Source: Actinidia chinensis
Lineage: Eukaryota; Streptophyta; Magnoliopsida; Ericales; Actinidiaceae
NCBI GenBank assembly: GCA_009663005.1
Contig: CM018894.1
Coordinates: 1,829,979 to 1,844,978 of the forward strand
Direction: 5' to 3'
DNA length: 15,000 nt
In this document: positions 1 through 12,000 of the stretch, piece by piece
Layout: every line of letters starts with the position of its first letter
Position numbering within the stretch: position 1 is the stretch's first letter
Position numbers and translations under genes: made by a program
The notes under the pieces: model-generated
What the model was told of the DNA's origin: nothing
Database searches by the model: none
What the model saw: the letters and a program-made list of their open reading frames with translations, nothing else

Positions 1-1
1 T

Positions 2-1104
2 TTGCATAATATTTTTTAATCCTTGAGTTTTTTTATTTTTTTATTTATTTTCTAAATTTTTTTAAATTTTTTTAAAAATTAAAGACTTATTTCCTCCTCC
101 ATTAATATTTTTTAAATATATATTTTGTATTTTAAAAGAGTCACTTTTGTATTTTTTTTATTTTTATAAAAATTAATTCTCCAAAAAAAATTTATTTTTT
201 TTCCTTTCATTAAACACGTTTTCAGTTTTTAAATTTTTTCATTCTTGATTTTGTTTTTTTTTGTATTTTCTAAAACAATCCCTTCTTTATTTTTTTTATT
301 TTTTGATAAATTAAAGACTTATTTTCCTTATTAATATTTTTTAAATATTGTTTTTGTATTTTAAAAGACTCTCTTTTATATTTTTTCATATGTTTTTCTT
401 TAAAAAAAGACTACCTTTTAACTAATATTTTTTTATAACAAACAATTTTTTTATTGCATTAAATTTTTTTTTTAATTTTTCTAAAAATTAAAGATTTATT
501 TCCTCCTCCATTAATATTTTTTAAATATATATTTTGTATTTTAAAAGAGTCACTTTTGTATTTTTTTTATTTTTCTAAAAATTAATTCTCCAAAAAAATT
601 TATTTTTTTTCCTTTCATTAAACACGTTTTCACTTTTTAAATTTTTTCATTCTTGATTTTCTTTTTTTTTTTTGTATTTTCTAAAACAATCCCTTCTTTA
701 TTTTTTTTATTTTTTGATAAATTAAAGATTTATTTTCCTTATTAATATTTTTAAAATATTTTTTTTGTATTTTAAAAGACTCTCTTTTATATTTTTTCAT
801 ATGTTTTTTTTTAAAAAAAAGACTACCTTTTAACTAATATTTTTTTATAACAAATAATTTTTATATTGCATTAAAATATTTTCATTTTGATTTTTTTTAT
901 TTTCCAAAAACAATCCCTTTTTTAATTTTTATTTACTTTTTGATAAATTAAAGACTTATTTTTTAAATATTTATTTTGCATATTAAAAGAGTCATTTTTT
1001 TTATTTTTTAATATATGTTTCTTTATATATTTTTCAAATACTTTTTTATTGCTCTTGTTTTTAAAAACTAATACAATCACTTTATTTTTTATGTGTAAAA
1101 TTTT
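2..1104 (+). repeat. Expanded higher-order unit with internal 408-bp A+B tandem duplication
   Basis: This unit is 1,103 bp because its A+B part occurs twice. The first copy covers roughly 62-470 and the second roughly 471-879. The TTCCTCCTCC words lie at 91 and 500 and the ACACGTT words at 214 and 622, an offset of 408-409 bp. At about 455-485 a C-type start (TTGCATTAAATTTT) runs straight into A-type sequence, which marks the duplication junction. C follows from about 868 to 1104. Removing 408 bp leaves 695 bp, the normal unit size of the left regime. The two copies differ at only a few substitutions and T-run lengths, so the event looks recent. Confidence 0.8.
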
Positions 1105-1772
1105 TTGCATAATATTTTTTAATCCTTGATTTTTTTTTGTTATTGTTATTTATTTTCTAAAATAATCCATTCTTCTATTTTTTTTAATTTTTTGAAAATT
1201 TAAAAACTTATATCCTCCTCCATTAATATTTTCTAAATATATTTTTTGTATTTTAAAAGAGTCGCTTTTGTATTTTTTTTTATTTTTAAAAACTTAATTC
1301 TTCAAAAAATATTTATTTATTTTTCTTTCATTATGCACGTTCTCACTTTTTAAATTTTTTTATTCTTAATTTTCTTTTTTTTATTTATTTTCTAAAACAA
1401 TCCTTTTTGTATTTCTTTATTTTTTGATAAATTAAAGATTTAATTTCCTCATTAATATTTTTTAAATATTTTTTTGTATTTTAAAAGACTCTCAAGACTA
1501 CCTTTTAACTAATATTTTTTTATAACAAATAATTTTTATATGGCATTAAAATATTTTGATTTTGATTTTTTTTATTTTCCAAAAACAATCCCTTTTTTAA
1601 TTTTTATTATTTTTTTGATAAATTAAAGACTTATTTTTTAATATTTGTTTTTGCATATTAAAAGAGTCATTTTTTTATTTTTTTATATGTTTCCTTATAT
1701 ATTTTAAATACTTTTTTTTGCTCTTGTTTTTAAAAACTAATACAATCACTTTATTTTTTATGTGTAAAGTTT

Positions 1773-2085
1773 TTGCATAATATATTTTTTGTATTTTTTT
1801 TTATTTTTCAAAAAATTAATATTTTTTTATAACCAATAATCTTTATATTGCATTAAAATATTTTCATATTTATTTTTTTTATTTTCTAAAAACAATCCCT
1901 TTTTTAATTTTTATTTGTTTTTTGATAAATTAAAGACTTATTTTTTAAATATTTGTTTTGCATATTAAAAGAGTCATTTTTTTATTTTTTAATATATTTT
2001 TCTTTATATATTTTTCAAATACTTTTTTATTGCTCTTGTTTTTAAAAACTAATACAATCACTTTATTTTTTATGTGCAAAAGTTT
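1773..2085 (+). repeat. Deleted higher-order unit, 313 bp
   Basis: After the TTGCATAATAT box this unit jumps to TTTTTTGTATT and CAAAAAATTAAT of subunit A, and then directly to TTTTTTTATAACCAATAAT at the end of subunit B. C is complete. About 350-390 bp of a normal A+B are missing, including the ACACGTT box and the B-type GATAAATTAAAG word. The rejoined ends share TTAAT-type words found in both A and B, as expected of an exchange between related subunits. Confidence 0.75.
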
Positions 2086-2689
2086 TTGCATAATATTTTT
2101 TAATCCTTGATTTTTTTTTGTTATTGTTATTTATTTTCTAAAATAATCCCTTCTTCTATTTTTTTTAATTTGTTGAAAAATTAAAAATTTATTTACTCCT
2201 CCATTAATATTTTTTAAATATATTTTTTGTATTTTAAAAGAGTCGCTTTTATATATTTTTTATTTTTTCAGAAATTAATTCTCCAAAAAAAATTTATTTA
2301 TTTTTCTTTCATTATACACGTTCTCACTTTTTAAATTTTTTTATTCTTAATTTTCTTTTTTTTTTTTTATTTTCTAAAACAATCCCTTCTTTATTTTTTT
2401 TGTTTTTTGATAAATTAAAGATTTGATTTCCTTATTTTGTATTTTAAAAGACTCTCTTTTATATTTTTTCATAAGTTTTTCTTTAAAAAAAGACTACCTT
2501 TTAACTAATATTTTTTTATAATAAATAATTTTTTTATTGCATTAAAATATTTTCAATTTGATTTTTTTTATTTTCCAAAAATAATCCATTTTTTAATTTT
2601 TATTTATTTATTGATAAATTAAAGGCTTATTTTCTGAATTATTATTTTTTAAATATTTTTTTTTGCATTTTAAAAGAGTCACTTTTGTA

Positions 2690-3726
2690 TTTTTTGTTTA
2701 ATATTTTTATTTATATATTTTTCAAATACTTTTTTAATGCTCTTTTTTTGTAAAAACTAATACAATCACCTTATTTTTTTATGTGTCATAGTTTTTGCAT
2801 AATATTTTTTAATCCTTGATTTTTTTTTGTTATTGTTATTTATTTTCTAAAATAATCTCTTCTTCTATTTTTTTAAAATTTTTGAAAAATTAAAACCTTT
2901 TTCTTTTCTTTATTTTCTAAACCAATCCCTTCTTTATTTTTTTATTTTTTGATAAATTAAAGATTTAATTTCCTTATTAATATTTTTTAAATTTTTTTTT
3001 TCTATTTTAAAAGACTCTCTTTTATATTTTTTCATATGTTTTTCTTTAAAAAAAGATTAGCTTTTAACTAATATTTTTTTATAACAAACAAAAATTTTTT
3101 ATTGCATTAAAATATTTTCATTTTCATTTTTTTTATTTTCCAAAAACAATCCCTTTTTGACTTATTTTTTCAATATTTGTTTTGTATATTAAAAGAGTCA
3201 CTTTTTATTTTTTGTTTAATATTTTTATTTATATATTTTTCAAATACTTTTTTAATGCTCTTTTTTTGTAAAAACTAATACAATCACCTTATTTTTTTAT
3301 GTGTAATAGTTTTTGCATAATATTTTTTAATCCTTGATTTTTTTTTGTTATTGTTATTTATTTTCTAAAATAATCTCTTCTTCTATTTTTTTTAATTTTT
3401 TGAAAAATTAAAACCTTTTTCTTTTCTTTATTTTCGAAAACAATCCCTTCTTTATTTTTTTTATTTTTTGATAAATTAAAGATTTAATTTCCTTATTAAT
3501 ATTTTTTAAATATTTTTTTTGTATTTTAAAAGACTCTCTTTTATATTTTTTCATATGTTTTTCTTTAAAAAATGACTACCTTTTAACTAATATTTTTTTA
3601 TAACAAATAATCTTTATATTGCATTAAAATATTTTCATTTTTATTTTTTTATTTTCCAAAAACAATCCTTTTTTTAATTTTTATTTATTTATTGATAAAT
3701 TAAAGACTTATTTTCTCAATTATTAT
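2690..3726 (+). repeat. 518-bp tandem duplication sharing a private A-subunit deletion
   Basis: Two adjacent blocks of 518 bp (about 2690-3207 and 3208-3726) share variants seen nowhere else in the window: TTTTTGTTTAATATTTTTAT in C (2693 and 3211 for TTTGTTTA), AATGCTCTTTTTTTGTAAAAA, and AATCACCTTATTTTTTTATG. Both also carry the same deletion of about 170 bp in A, where GAAAAATTAAAACC is joined to TTTTTCTTTTCTTTATTTTC (AAAACC at 2892 and 3410). The deletion removes the CCTCCTCC and ACACGTT words and explains the 1.8-kb gap between ACACGTT boxes at 2316 and 4104. The right-hand end is approximate because C reverts to the common type there. Confidence 0.8.
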
Positions 3727-6700
3727 TTTTTAAATATTTGTTTTGCATATTAAAAGAGTTATTTTTTTCTTTATTAATATGTTTTTCTTTATATATTTTT
3801 AAAATACTTTTTTATTGCTCTTATTTTTAAAAACTAATACAATCACTTTATTTTTTGTTTGTAAAAGTTTTTGCATAATATTTTTTAATCCTTGATTTTT
3901 TTTTTTGTTATTGTTATTTATTTTCTAAAATAATCTCTTCTTCTATTTTTTTTAATTTTTAAAAAAATTAAAAACTTATTTCCTCCTCCATTAATATTTT
4001 TTAAATATATTTTTTGTATTTTAAAAGAGTCTCTTTTGTATTTTTTTTTATTTTTCAAAAAATTAATTCTCCAAAAACAATTTATTTATTTTTCTTTCAT
4101 TATACACGTTCTCACTTTTTAAATTTTTTTATTCATAATTTTGTTTTTCTTTTCTTTATTTTTGAAAACAATCCCTTCTTTATTTTTTTTGTTTTTTGAT
4201 AAATTAAAGATTTAATTTCCTTATTAATATTTTTTTTCTATTTTAAAAGACTCTCTTTAATATTTTTTCATATGTTTTTCTTTAAAAAAAGATTACCTTT
4301 TAAATAATATTTTTTTATAACAAACAAAATTTTTTTATTGCATTAAAATATTTTCATTTTTTTTATTTTCCAAAAACAATCCCTTTTTTAATTTTTATTT
4401 ATTTTTTGATAATTTAAAGACTTATTTTTTCAATATTTGTTTTGTATATTAAAAGGGTCATTTTTTTATTTTTTAATATATTTTTATTTATATATTTTTC
4501 AAATACCTTTTTATAGCTCTTGTTTTTAAAAACTAATACAATCAATTTATTTTTTATGTGTAAAAGTTTTTGCATAATATTTTTTAATCCTTGATTTTTT
4601 TTTGTTATTGTTATTTATTTTCTAAAATAATCCCTTCTTTTATTTTTTTTAAAATTTTGAAAAATTAAAAACTTATATCCTCCTCCATTAATATTTTTAA
4701 ATAAATTTTTTGTATTTTTTTTTATTTTTCAAAAAATTAATTCTTCCAAAAATATTTATTTATTTTTCTTTCATTATACACGTTCTCACTTTTTAAATTT
4801 TTTTATTCTTAATTTTCTTTTTTTTTTCTTTATTTTCTAAAACAATCCTTTCTTTTTTCTTTTTTTTTTGATAAATTAAAGATTTAATTTCCTTATTAAT
4901 ATTTTTTAAATATTTTTTGTATTTTAAAAGACCCTCTTTTATATTTTTTCATATGTTTTTCTTTAAAAAAGGACTACCTTTTAACTAATATTTTCATTTT
5001 GATTTTTTTTATTTTCCAAAAACAATCCCTTTTTTAAGTTTTATTTAATTTTTGATAAATTAAAGACTTATTTTCTCAATTATTATTTTTTAAATATTTG
5101 TTTTGCATATTAAAAGAGTCATTTTTTTATTTTTTAATATATTTTTCTTTATATATTTTTTGAATACTTTTTTATTGCTCTTATTTTTAAAAACTAATAC
5201 AATCACTTTATTTTTTATGTGTAAAAGTTTTTGCATAATATTTTTTAATCCTTGATTTTTTTTTTCTTATTGTTATTTATTTTCTAAAATAATCCCTTCT
5301 TTTATTTTTTTTAATTTTTTGAAATATTAAAAACTTATATCCTCCTCCATTAATATTTTTAAATATATTTTTTGTATTTTTTAATTTTTCAAAAAATTAA
5401 TTCTTCCAAAAATATTTATTTATTTTTCTTTCATTATACACGTTCTCAATTTTTAAATTTTTTTATTCTTAATTTTCTTTTTTTTTCTTTATTTTCTAAA
5501 ACAATCCTTTCTTTATTTTTTTTATTTTTTGATAAATTAAAGATTTATTTTTCTTATTAATATTTTTTAAACATTTTTTTGGTATTTTAAAAGACTCTTT
5601 TATATTTTTTCATATGTTTTTCTTTAAAAAATGACTACCTTTTAACTATTTTTTTTTTATAACAAATAATCTTTAAACTGCATTAAAATATTTTCATTTT
5701 TATTTTTTTATTTTCCAAAAACAATCCCTTTTTTAATTTTTATTTATTTTTTGATAAATTAAAGACTTATTTTCTCAATTATTATTTTTTAAATATTTCT
5801 TTTGCATATTAAAAGGGTCATTTTTTTATTTTTTAATATATTTTTCAAATACTTTTTTATTGCTCTTATTTTTAAAAACTAATACAATCACTTTATTTTT
5901 TGTTTGTAAAAGTTTTTGCATAATATTTTTTAATCCTTGATTTATTTTTGTTATTGTTATTTATTTTCTAAAATAATCTCTTCTTCTATTTTTTTTAATT
6001 TTTTAAAAAATTAAAAACTTATTTCCTCCTCCATTAATATTTTTTAATTATATTTTTTGTATTTTAAAAGAGTCTCTTTTGTATTTTTTTTTTCAAAAAA
6101 TTAATTCTCCAAAAACAATTTATTTATTTTTCTTTCATTATACACGTTCTCACTTTTTTAATTTTTTTATTCTTAATTTTCTTTTTCTTTTCTTTATTTT
6201 CGAAAACAATCCCTTCTTTATTTTTTTTATTTTTTGATAAATTAAAGATTTAATTTCCTTATTAATATTTTTTAAATATTTTTTGTATTTTAATAGACTC
6301 TGTTTTATATTTTTCATATGTTCTTCTTTAAAAAAAGACTACCTTTTAACTAATATTTTTTATTGCATTAAAATATTTTCATTTTTATTTTTTTATTTTC
6401 CAAAACCAATCCCCTTTTTTATTTTTATTTATTTTTTAAATATTTGTTTTGCATATTAAAAGAGTCATTTTTTATTTTTAAATATATTTTTCTTTATATA
6501 TTTTTCAAATACTTTTTTATTGCTCTTGTTTTTTAAAATTAATACAATCACTTTATTTTTTATGTGTAAAAGTTTTTGCAAAATATTTTTTAATCCTTGA
6601 TTTTTTTTGGTTATTGTTATTTATTTTCTAAAATAATCTCTTCTTCTATTTTTTTTAATTTTTTAAAAAATTAAAAACTTATTTCCTCCTCCATTAATGT

Positions 6701-7024
6701 TTTTTAAATATATTTTTTGTATTTTAAAAGAGTCTCTTTTGTAATTCTTTTTATTTTTCAAAAAATTAATTCTTCAGAAAATATTTATTTATTTTTCTTT
6801 CATTATACACGTTCTCACTTTTTAAATTTTTTTATTCTTAATTTTCTTTTTCTTTTCTTTATTTTCTAAAACAATCCCTTCTTTATTTTTTTTGTTTTTT
6901 GATAAATTAAAGATTTAATTTCCTTATTAATATTTTTTAAATATTTTTTTGTATTTTAAAAGACCCTCTTTTATATTTTTTTCATATGTTTTTCTTTAAA
7001 AAAAGACTACCTTTTAACTAATAT

Positions 7025-7180
7025 TTTTTTATAAAAAATATTTATTTTACTGCATAAATTTTTTCAGTTTGATTTTTTTATTTTTTTATAAAAAATATTT
7101 ATTTTACTGCATATATTATTTTCTCAATTAATATTTTTAAAAAAATAATACAATCATTTTAGTTTTTTATGCATAAAAGT
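7025..7180 (+). repeat. Transition between repeat regimes, with a 57-bp tandem duplication
   Basis: The last B subunit runs to TTTTAACTAATATTTTTTTAT (about 7009-7032), after which the unit order is scrambled. The words ATAAAAAATATTTATTTTAC and TGCATA occur twice, starting at 7031 and 7088, an offset of 57 bp. The remnant TTCTCAATTAATATTTTT then runs into AATAATACAATCATTTTAG and the first TTATGCATAA box (7168-7177). To the left every box reads ATGTGTAA or similar with TTGCATAATATT; to the right it reads ATGCATAA with TTGCATAACATT. This is therefore the junction between the two satellite families. Confidence 0.75.
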
Positions 7181-9079
7181 TTTTGCCTAACATTTTTTCA
7201 TCCTTCATTTTTTTTTATTTTCTAAAACAATCCCTTCTTCTATTATTTTTTATTTTTGACAAATTAAAAGACTTATTTCCTCAATTAATATTTTTTAAAT
7301 ATATTTTTTGCATTTTAAAAGAGTCTCTTTTGTATTTGTTTATACATTTTTCTTTAAATAACACCTACCTTTGTTTTTCTAAAAATTAATTCTCCAACAA
7401 AAATTTATTTGTTTTTCCCTCATTCAACACATTCTTACTTTTTAAAATTTTTCTTCTTTGATTTTTGTTTACCAAACCTTCAATCTTCCAAAATTTTTGT
7501 ATTGCTCTTTTTTAAAAAAAATAATACAATTATTTTATTTTTTTATGCATAACATTTTTGAATCCTTGATTTTTTTTGTTTTTTTATTTATTTTATAAAA
7601 TAATCCCTTCTTCTATTATTTTTCTTTTTTGATAAATTAAAGACTTATTTCCTCAATTAATATTTTTTAAATATATTTTTTGCATTTTAAAGGAGTCTCT
7701 TTTGTATTTTTAATATATTTTTCTATAAAAAACACCTACCTTTTTACTATTATTTTTCTAAAAATTAATTCTCCAACAAAAATTTATTTGTTTTTCTCTC
7801 ATTCAACACATTCTCATTTTTAAAAATTTTCTTTTTGATTTTTTGTTTACCAAACCCTCGATCTTTCAAAATTTTTGTATTGCTCTTTTTTTAAAAAAAT
7901 AATACAATTATTTTAATTTTTTATGCATAAAAGTTTTTGCATAACATTTTTTCATCCTTGATTTTTTTTTTGTTTTTTTATTTTTTTCCTAAAACAATCC
8001 CTTCTTCTATTATTTTTTTATTTTTCAATAAATTAAAGACTTATTTCCTCAATTAATATTTTTTCAATATATTTTTTGTATTTGTTTGTATATTTTTCTT
8101 TAAAAAACACCTATCTTTGATTTTTTGTTTACCAAACCCTCATTTTTCCAAAACTTTTTTATTGCCCATTTTTTTATTCATAAAATGTTTGCATAACATT
8201 TTTGAATCCTTGATTTTTTTTATTTGTTTTCTAAAATTCTTCTATTTTTTTATTTTTTGATAAATTAAAGACTTATTTCCTCAATTAATATTTTTTAAAT
8301 ATATTTTTTGCATTTTATATGTATTTTTCTTTAAAAAAATACCTTCCTTTTTAAAATTTTGTTTCTAAAAAATTAATTCTCCAAAAAGAATGCCTTCCTT
8401 TTTCTTTCATTGAACACTTTTTAAATTTTTAAATTTTTTTCTTCTTTGATTTTTTATTTACCAAACCCTCAATCTTCCAAAATTTTTGTATTGCTCTTTT
8501 TTCAAAAAAATTTATTTTTTTATGCATAAAAGTTTTTGCATAACATTTTTTCATCCTTGATTTTTTTTTTGTTTTTTTTATTTTTTTTCTAAAACAATCC
8601 CTTCTTCTATTATTTTTTTATTTTTCAATAAATTAAAGACTTATTTTCTCAATTAATATTTTTTAAATATATTGTTTTCATTTTTTTATGTATTTTTATT
8701 TTAAAAAAAAACTATCGTTTTATAATTGTTTTTATAAAAATTAATTCTCCAAAAACAATTTCTTTGTTTTTCTTTCATTCAATACATTCTCACTTTTTAA
8801 ATTTTTTTCACTTTGAGTTTTTGATTACCAAACCCTCATTCTTTCAAAAATTTTTTATTTCACTTTTTTTTACAAAGTAATATATTCATTTTATATTTTT
8901 TTAAAAAAATATTTTTTATGCATAAAATTTTTTCATCCTTGATTTTCCTTTTTTTTTTTCTAAAACATTCCCTTCTTCTATTCTTTTATTTTTTAATAAA
9001 TTAAAAAATTATTTTCTCAATTAATATTATTTTTCGCATTTTAAAAGAGTCACTTTTGTATTTGTTTACATATATTTTC

Positions 9080-12000
9080 TTTGAAAAATGCCGACCTTTT
9101 TACTATTGTTTTTCTAAAAAATAATTCTCCAAAAAAAATTTATTTGTTTTTCTCTCATTCAACAAATTCTCACTTTTTAAAGTTTTTATTCTTTGATTTT
9201 AAGTTTACCAAACCCTCATTTTTTAAAAACTTTTTTATTGCCCATTTTTTCATAATTTTTTACAATCATTTTATTTTTTTAGGCATAACATTTTTTAATC
9301 CTTGATTTTTTTTATGTTTTTATTTATTTTCTAAAATAATCCCTTTTTATATTTTTTTATTTTTTGATAAATTAAAGACTTATTTCCTCAATTAATATTT
9401 TTTAAATATATTTTTTGTATTTTTTATTTATTTTTCTATAAAAAAATACCTATCTTTTTACTATTTTTTTTCTAAAAATTAATTCTCCCAAAACAACTCC
9501 TTTCTTTTTCTTTCATTCAACACATTCTCAATTTTTAAATTTTTTCTTCTTTGATTTTTTGTTCAATCATTTTATGTTTTTATGCATATAAAGTTTTTGC
9601 ATAACATTTTTTCATTCTTGAATTTTTTTTTTCTTAAACAATCCCCTCTTCTATTATTTTTTATTTTTTGATAAATTAAAGACTTATTTCCTCAATTAAT
9701 ATTTTTAAAATATATTTTTTTGCATTTTAAAAGAGTCTCTTTCGTATTTGTTTATATATTCTTTTTTAAAAAACACCTACCTTTTTACTATTATTTTTCT
9801 AAAAATTAATTCTCCAAAAATAATTTATTTGTTTTTCTCTCATTCAACAAATTCTCACTTTTTAAAGTTTTTCTTCTTTGATTTTTTGTTTACCAAACCC
9901 TCATTTTTCAAAAACTTTTTTATTGCCCATTTTTTTAAAACCTAACATAATCATTTTCTTTTTTTATGCATAAAAGTTTTTGCATAACATTTTTTAATCC
10001 TTTGATTTTGTTTTATTTTATTTTTTATTTTCTAAAATAATCCCTTTTTCTATTTATTTTTATTTTTTGATAAATTAAAGACTTATTTTCTCAAATAATG
10101 TTTTTTAAATATATTTTTTGCATTTTTTAATGTATTTTTCTTTAAAACAATACCTACATGTTTACTAATTGTTTTCTAAAAATTAATTCTCGAAAAACAA
10201 TTGCTTTGTTTTTCTTTCATTCAACACATTCTTAATTTTTAAATTTTTACTTCTTTATTTTTTTGTTCACCAAACCCTCAATCTTCCAAAACTTTTGTAT
10301 TGCTCTTTTTTCAAAAAAATAATACAATCATTTTATTTTTTTATGAATAAAAGTTTTTGCCCAACATTTTTTCATCCTTGATTTTTTTTTATTTTGTAAA
10401 ACAATCCTTCTTCTATTATTTGTTTTTTGATAAATTAATATTTATTTTTTAAATTAATAATTTTTAAATATATTTTTTTGCATTTTAAAAGTGTCTCTTT
10501 TGTATTTGTTTATATATTTTCCGTTAAAAAACACCTACTTTTTACAATTGTTTTCCTAAAAATTAATTATCCAAAAACAATTTATTTGTTTTTCTCTCAT
10601 TCAACAAATTCTCACTTTTTAAAGTTTTTCTTCTGTGATTTTTTGTTTACCAAACCCCCATTTTTCCAAAACTTTAAAACCTAACATAATCATTTTCTTC
10701 TTTTATGCATAAAATCTTTTGCATAACATTTTTTAATCCTTTGTTTTTTTTATTTTTTATTTTTTATTTTCTAGAATAGTTCCTTTTCCCTTTTTTTATT
10801 TTTTGATAAATTAAAGACTTATTTTCTCAATTAATATTTTGTAAATATATTTTTTGCATTTTTTATGTATTTTTCTTTACGATTTTATTTCTAAAAATTA
10901 ATTCTCCAAAAAAATTCCTTTGTTTTTCTTTAATTCAAAACATTCTCAATTTTTAAATTTTTTCTTCTTAATTTTTTTGTTCACCAAACCCTCAATCTTC
11001 CAAAATGTTTGTGTTGCTCTTTTTTTAAAAAAATAATACAATCATTTTATTTTTTTATGAATAAAAGTTTTTGCCAAACATTTTTTCATCCCTGATTTTT
11101 TTTTTCTAAAACAATCCCTTCTTCTATTATTTTTTATTTATTTAAACATTAAATACTTATTTCCCCAATTAATAATTTTGAAATATATTTTTTGGCATTT
11201 TAAAAGAGTCTCTTTTGTATTTGTTTATATATTTTTCTTTAAAAAACACCTACCTTTTTACTATTATTTTTCTAAAAATTAATTCTCCCAAAATAATTTA
11301 TTTGTTTTTCTCTCATTTAACAAATTCTCACTTTTTAAAGTTTTTTTTCATTGATTTTTTATTTACCAAACCCTCATTTTTTTAAAACCTAATACTCATT
11401 TTTTTATGCCATAAATTTTTTGCATATCATTTTTTAAGCCTTGATTTTTTTTTTTATGTTTTTATTTATTTTCTAAAATAATCCCTTCTTCTATTTGGTT
11501 TTTATTTTTCGATAAATTAAAGACTTATTTCCTCATTTATTATTTTTTAAATATATTTTTTGCATTTTTATGTATTTTACTTTAAAAAAACACCTACCAT
11601 TTCACTATTTTTTTTCTAAAAATTAATTCTCCAAAAACAATTTATTTATTTTTCTTCTTTGATTTTTTGTTTACCAAACCCTCATTTTTTTATGCATAAC
11701 ATTCTTTGATTTTTTTTATTTTTTTATTTATTTTCTAAAATAATCCCTTCTTCTATTTTGTTATTTTTTTGATAAATTAAAGACTTATTTTCTCAATTAA
11801 TATTTTTTGCATTTTTTATGTATTTTTCTTTTAAAAAAATGCCTACTTTTTTACGATTTTATTTCTAAAAATTAATTCTCCAAAAAAATTCCTTTGTTTT
11901 TCTTTAATTCAAAACATTCTCAATTTTTAAATTTTTTCTTCTTAATTTTTTTGTTCACCAAACCCTCAATCTTCCAAAATGCTTGTATTGCTCTTTTTTT

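Larger units (their letters stand above)
1..7030 (+). repeat. Left regime: A-B-C higher-order satellite unit, about 660-710 bp
   Basis: Using the TTGCATAATATT box as a phase mark, copies start at 2, 1105, 1773, 2086, 2795, 3313, 3871, 4570, 5231, 5916 and 6576. The full-length units are 668, 709, 699, 661, 685 and 660 bp. Each has three related subunits. A has TAATCCCTTCTTCT, CCTCCTCCATTAAT and ACACGTTCTCAC. B has ACAATCCCTTCTTTATTTT, GATTTAATTTCCTTATT, TTTCATATGTTTTTC and AAAGACTACCTTTTAACTA. C begins with TTGCATTAAAATATTTTCA, then CCAAAAACAATCCC, and ends with TTGCTCTTGTTTTTAAAAAC and ATGTGTAAAAG. All three carry a version of the ACAATCCC and GATAAATTAAAG words, so they are themselves ancient duplicates. 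Confidence 0.85.

Noticed and set aside
780..800. Yeast-ARS-like word TTTTATATTTT in B subunits (first copies near 370 and 787)
   Set aside because: It matches the WTTTAYRTTTW pattern in most B units, but such matches are expected by chance in DNA this AT-rich, and that consensus does not define plant origins.
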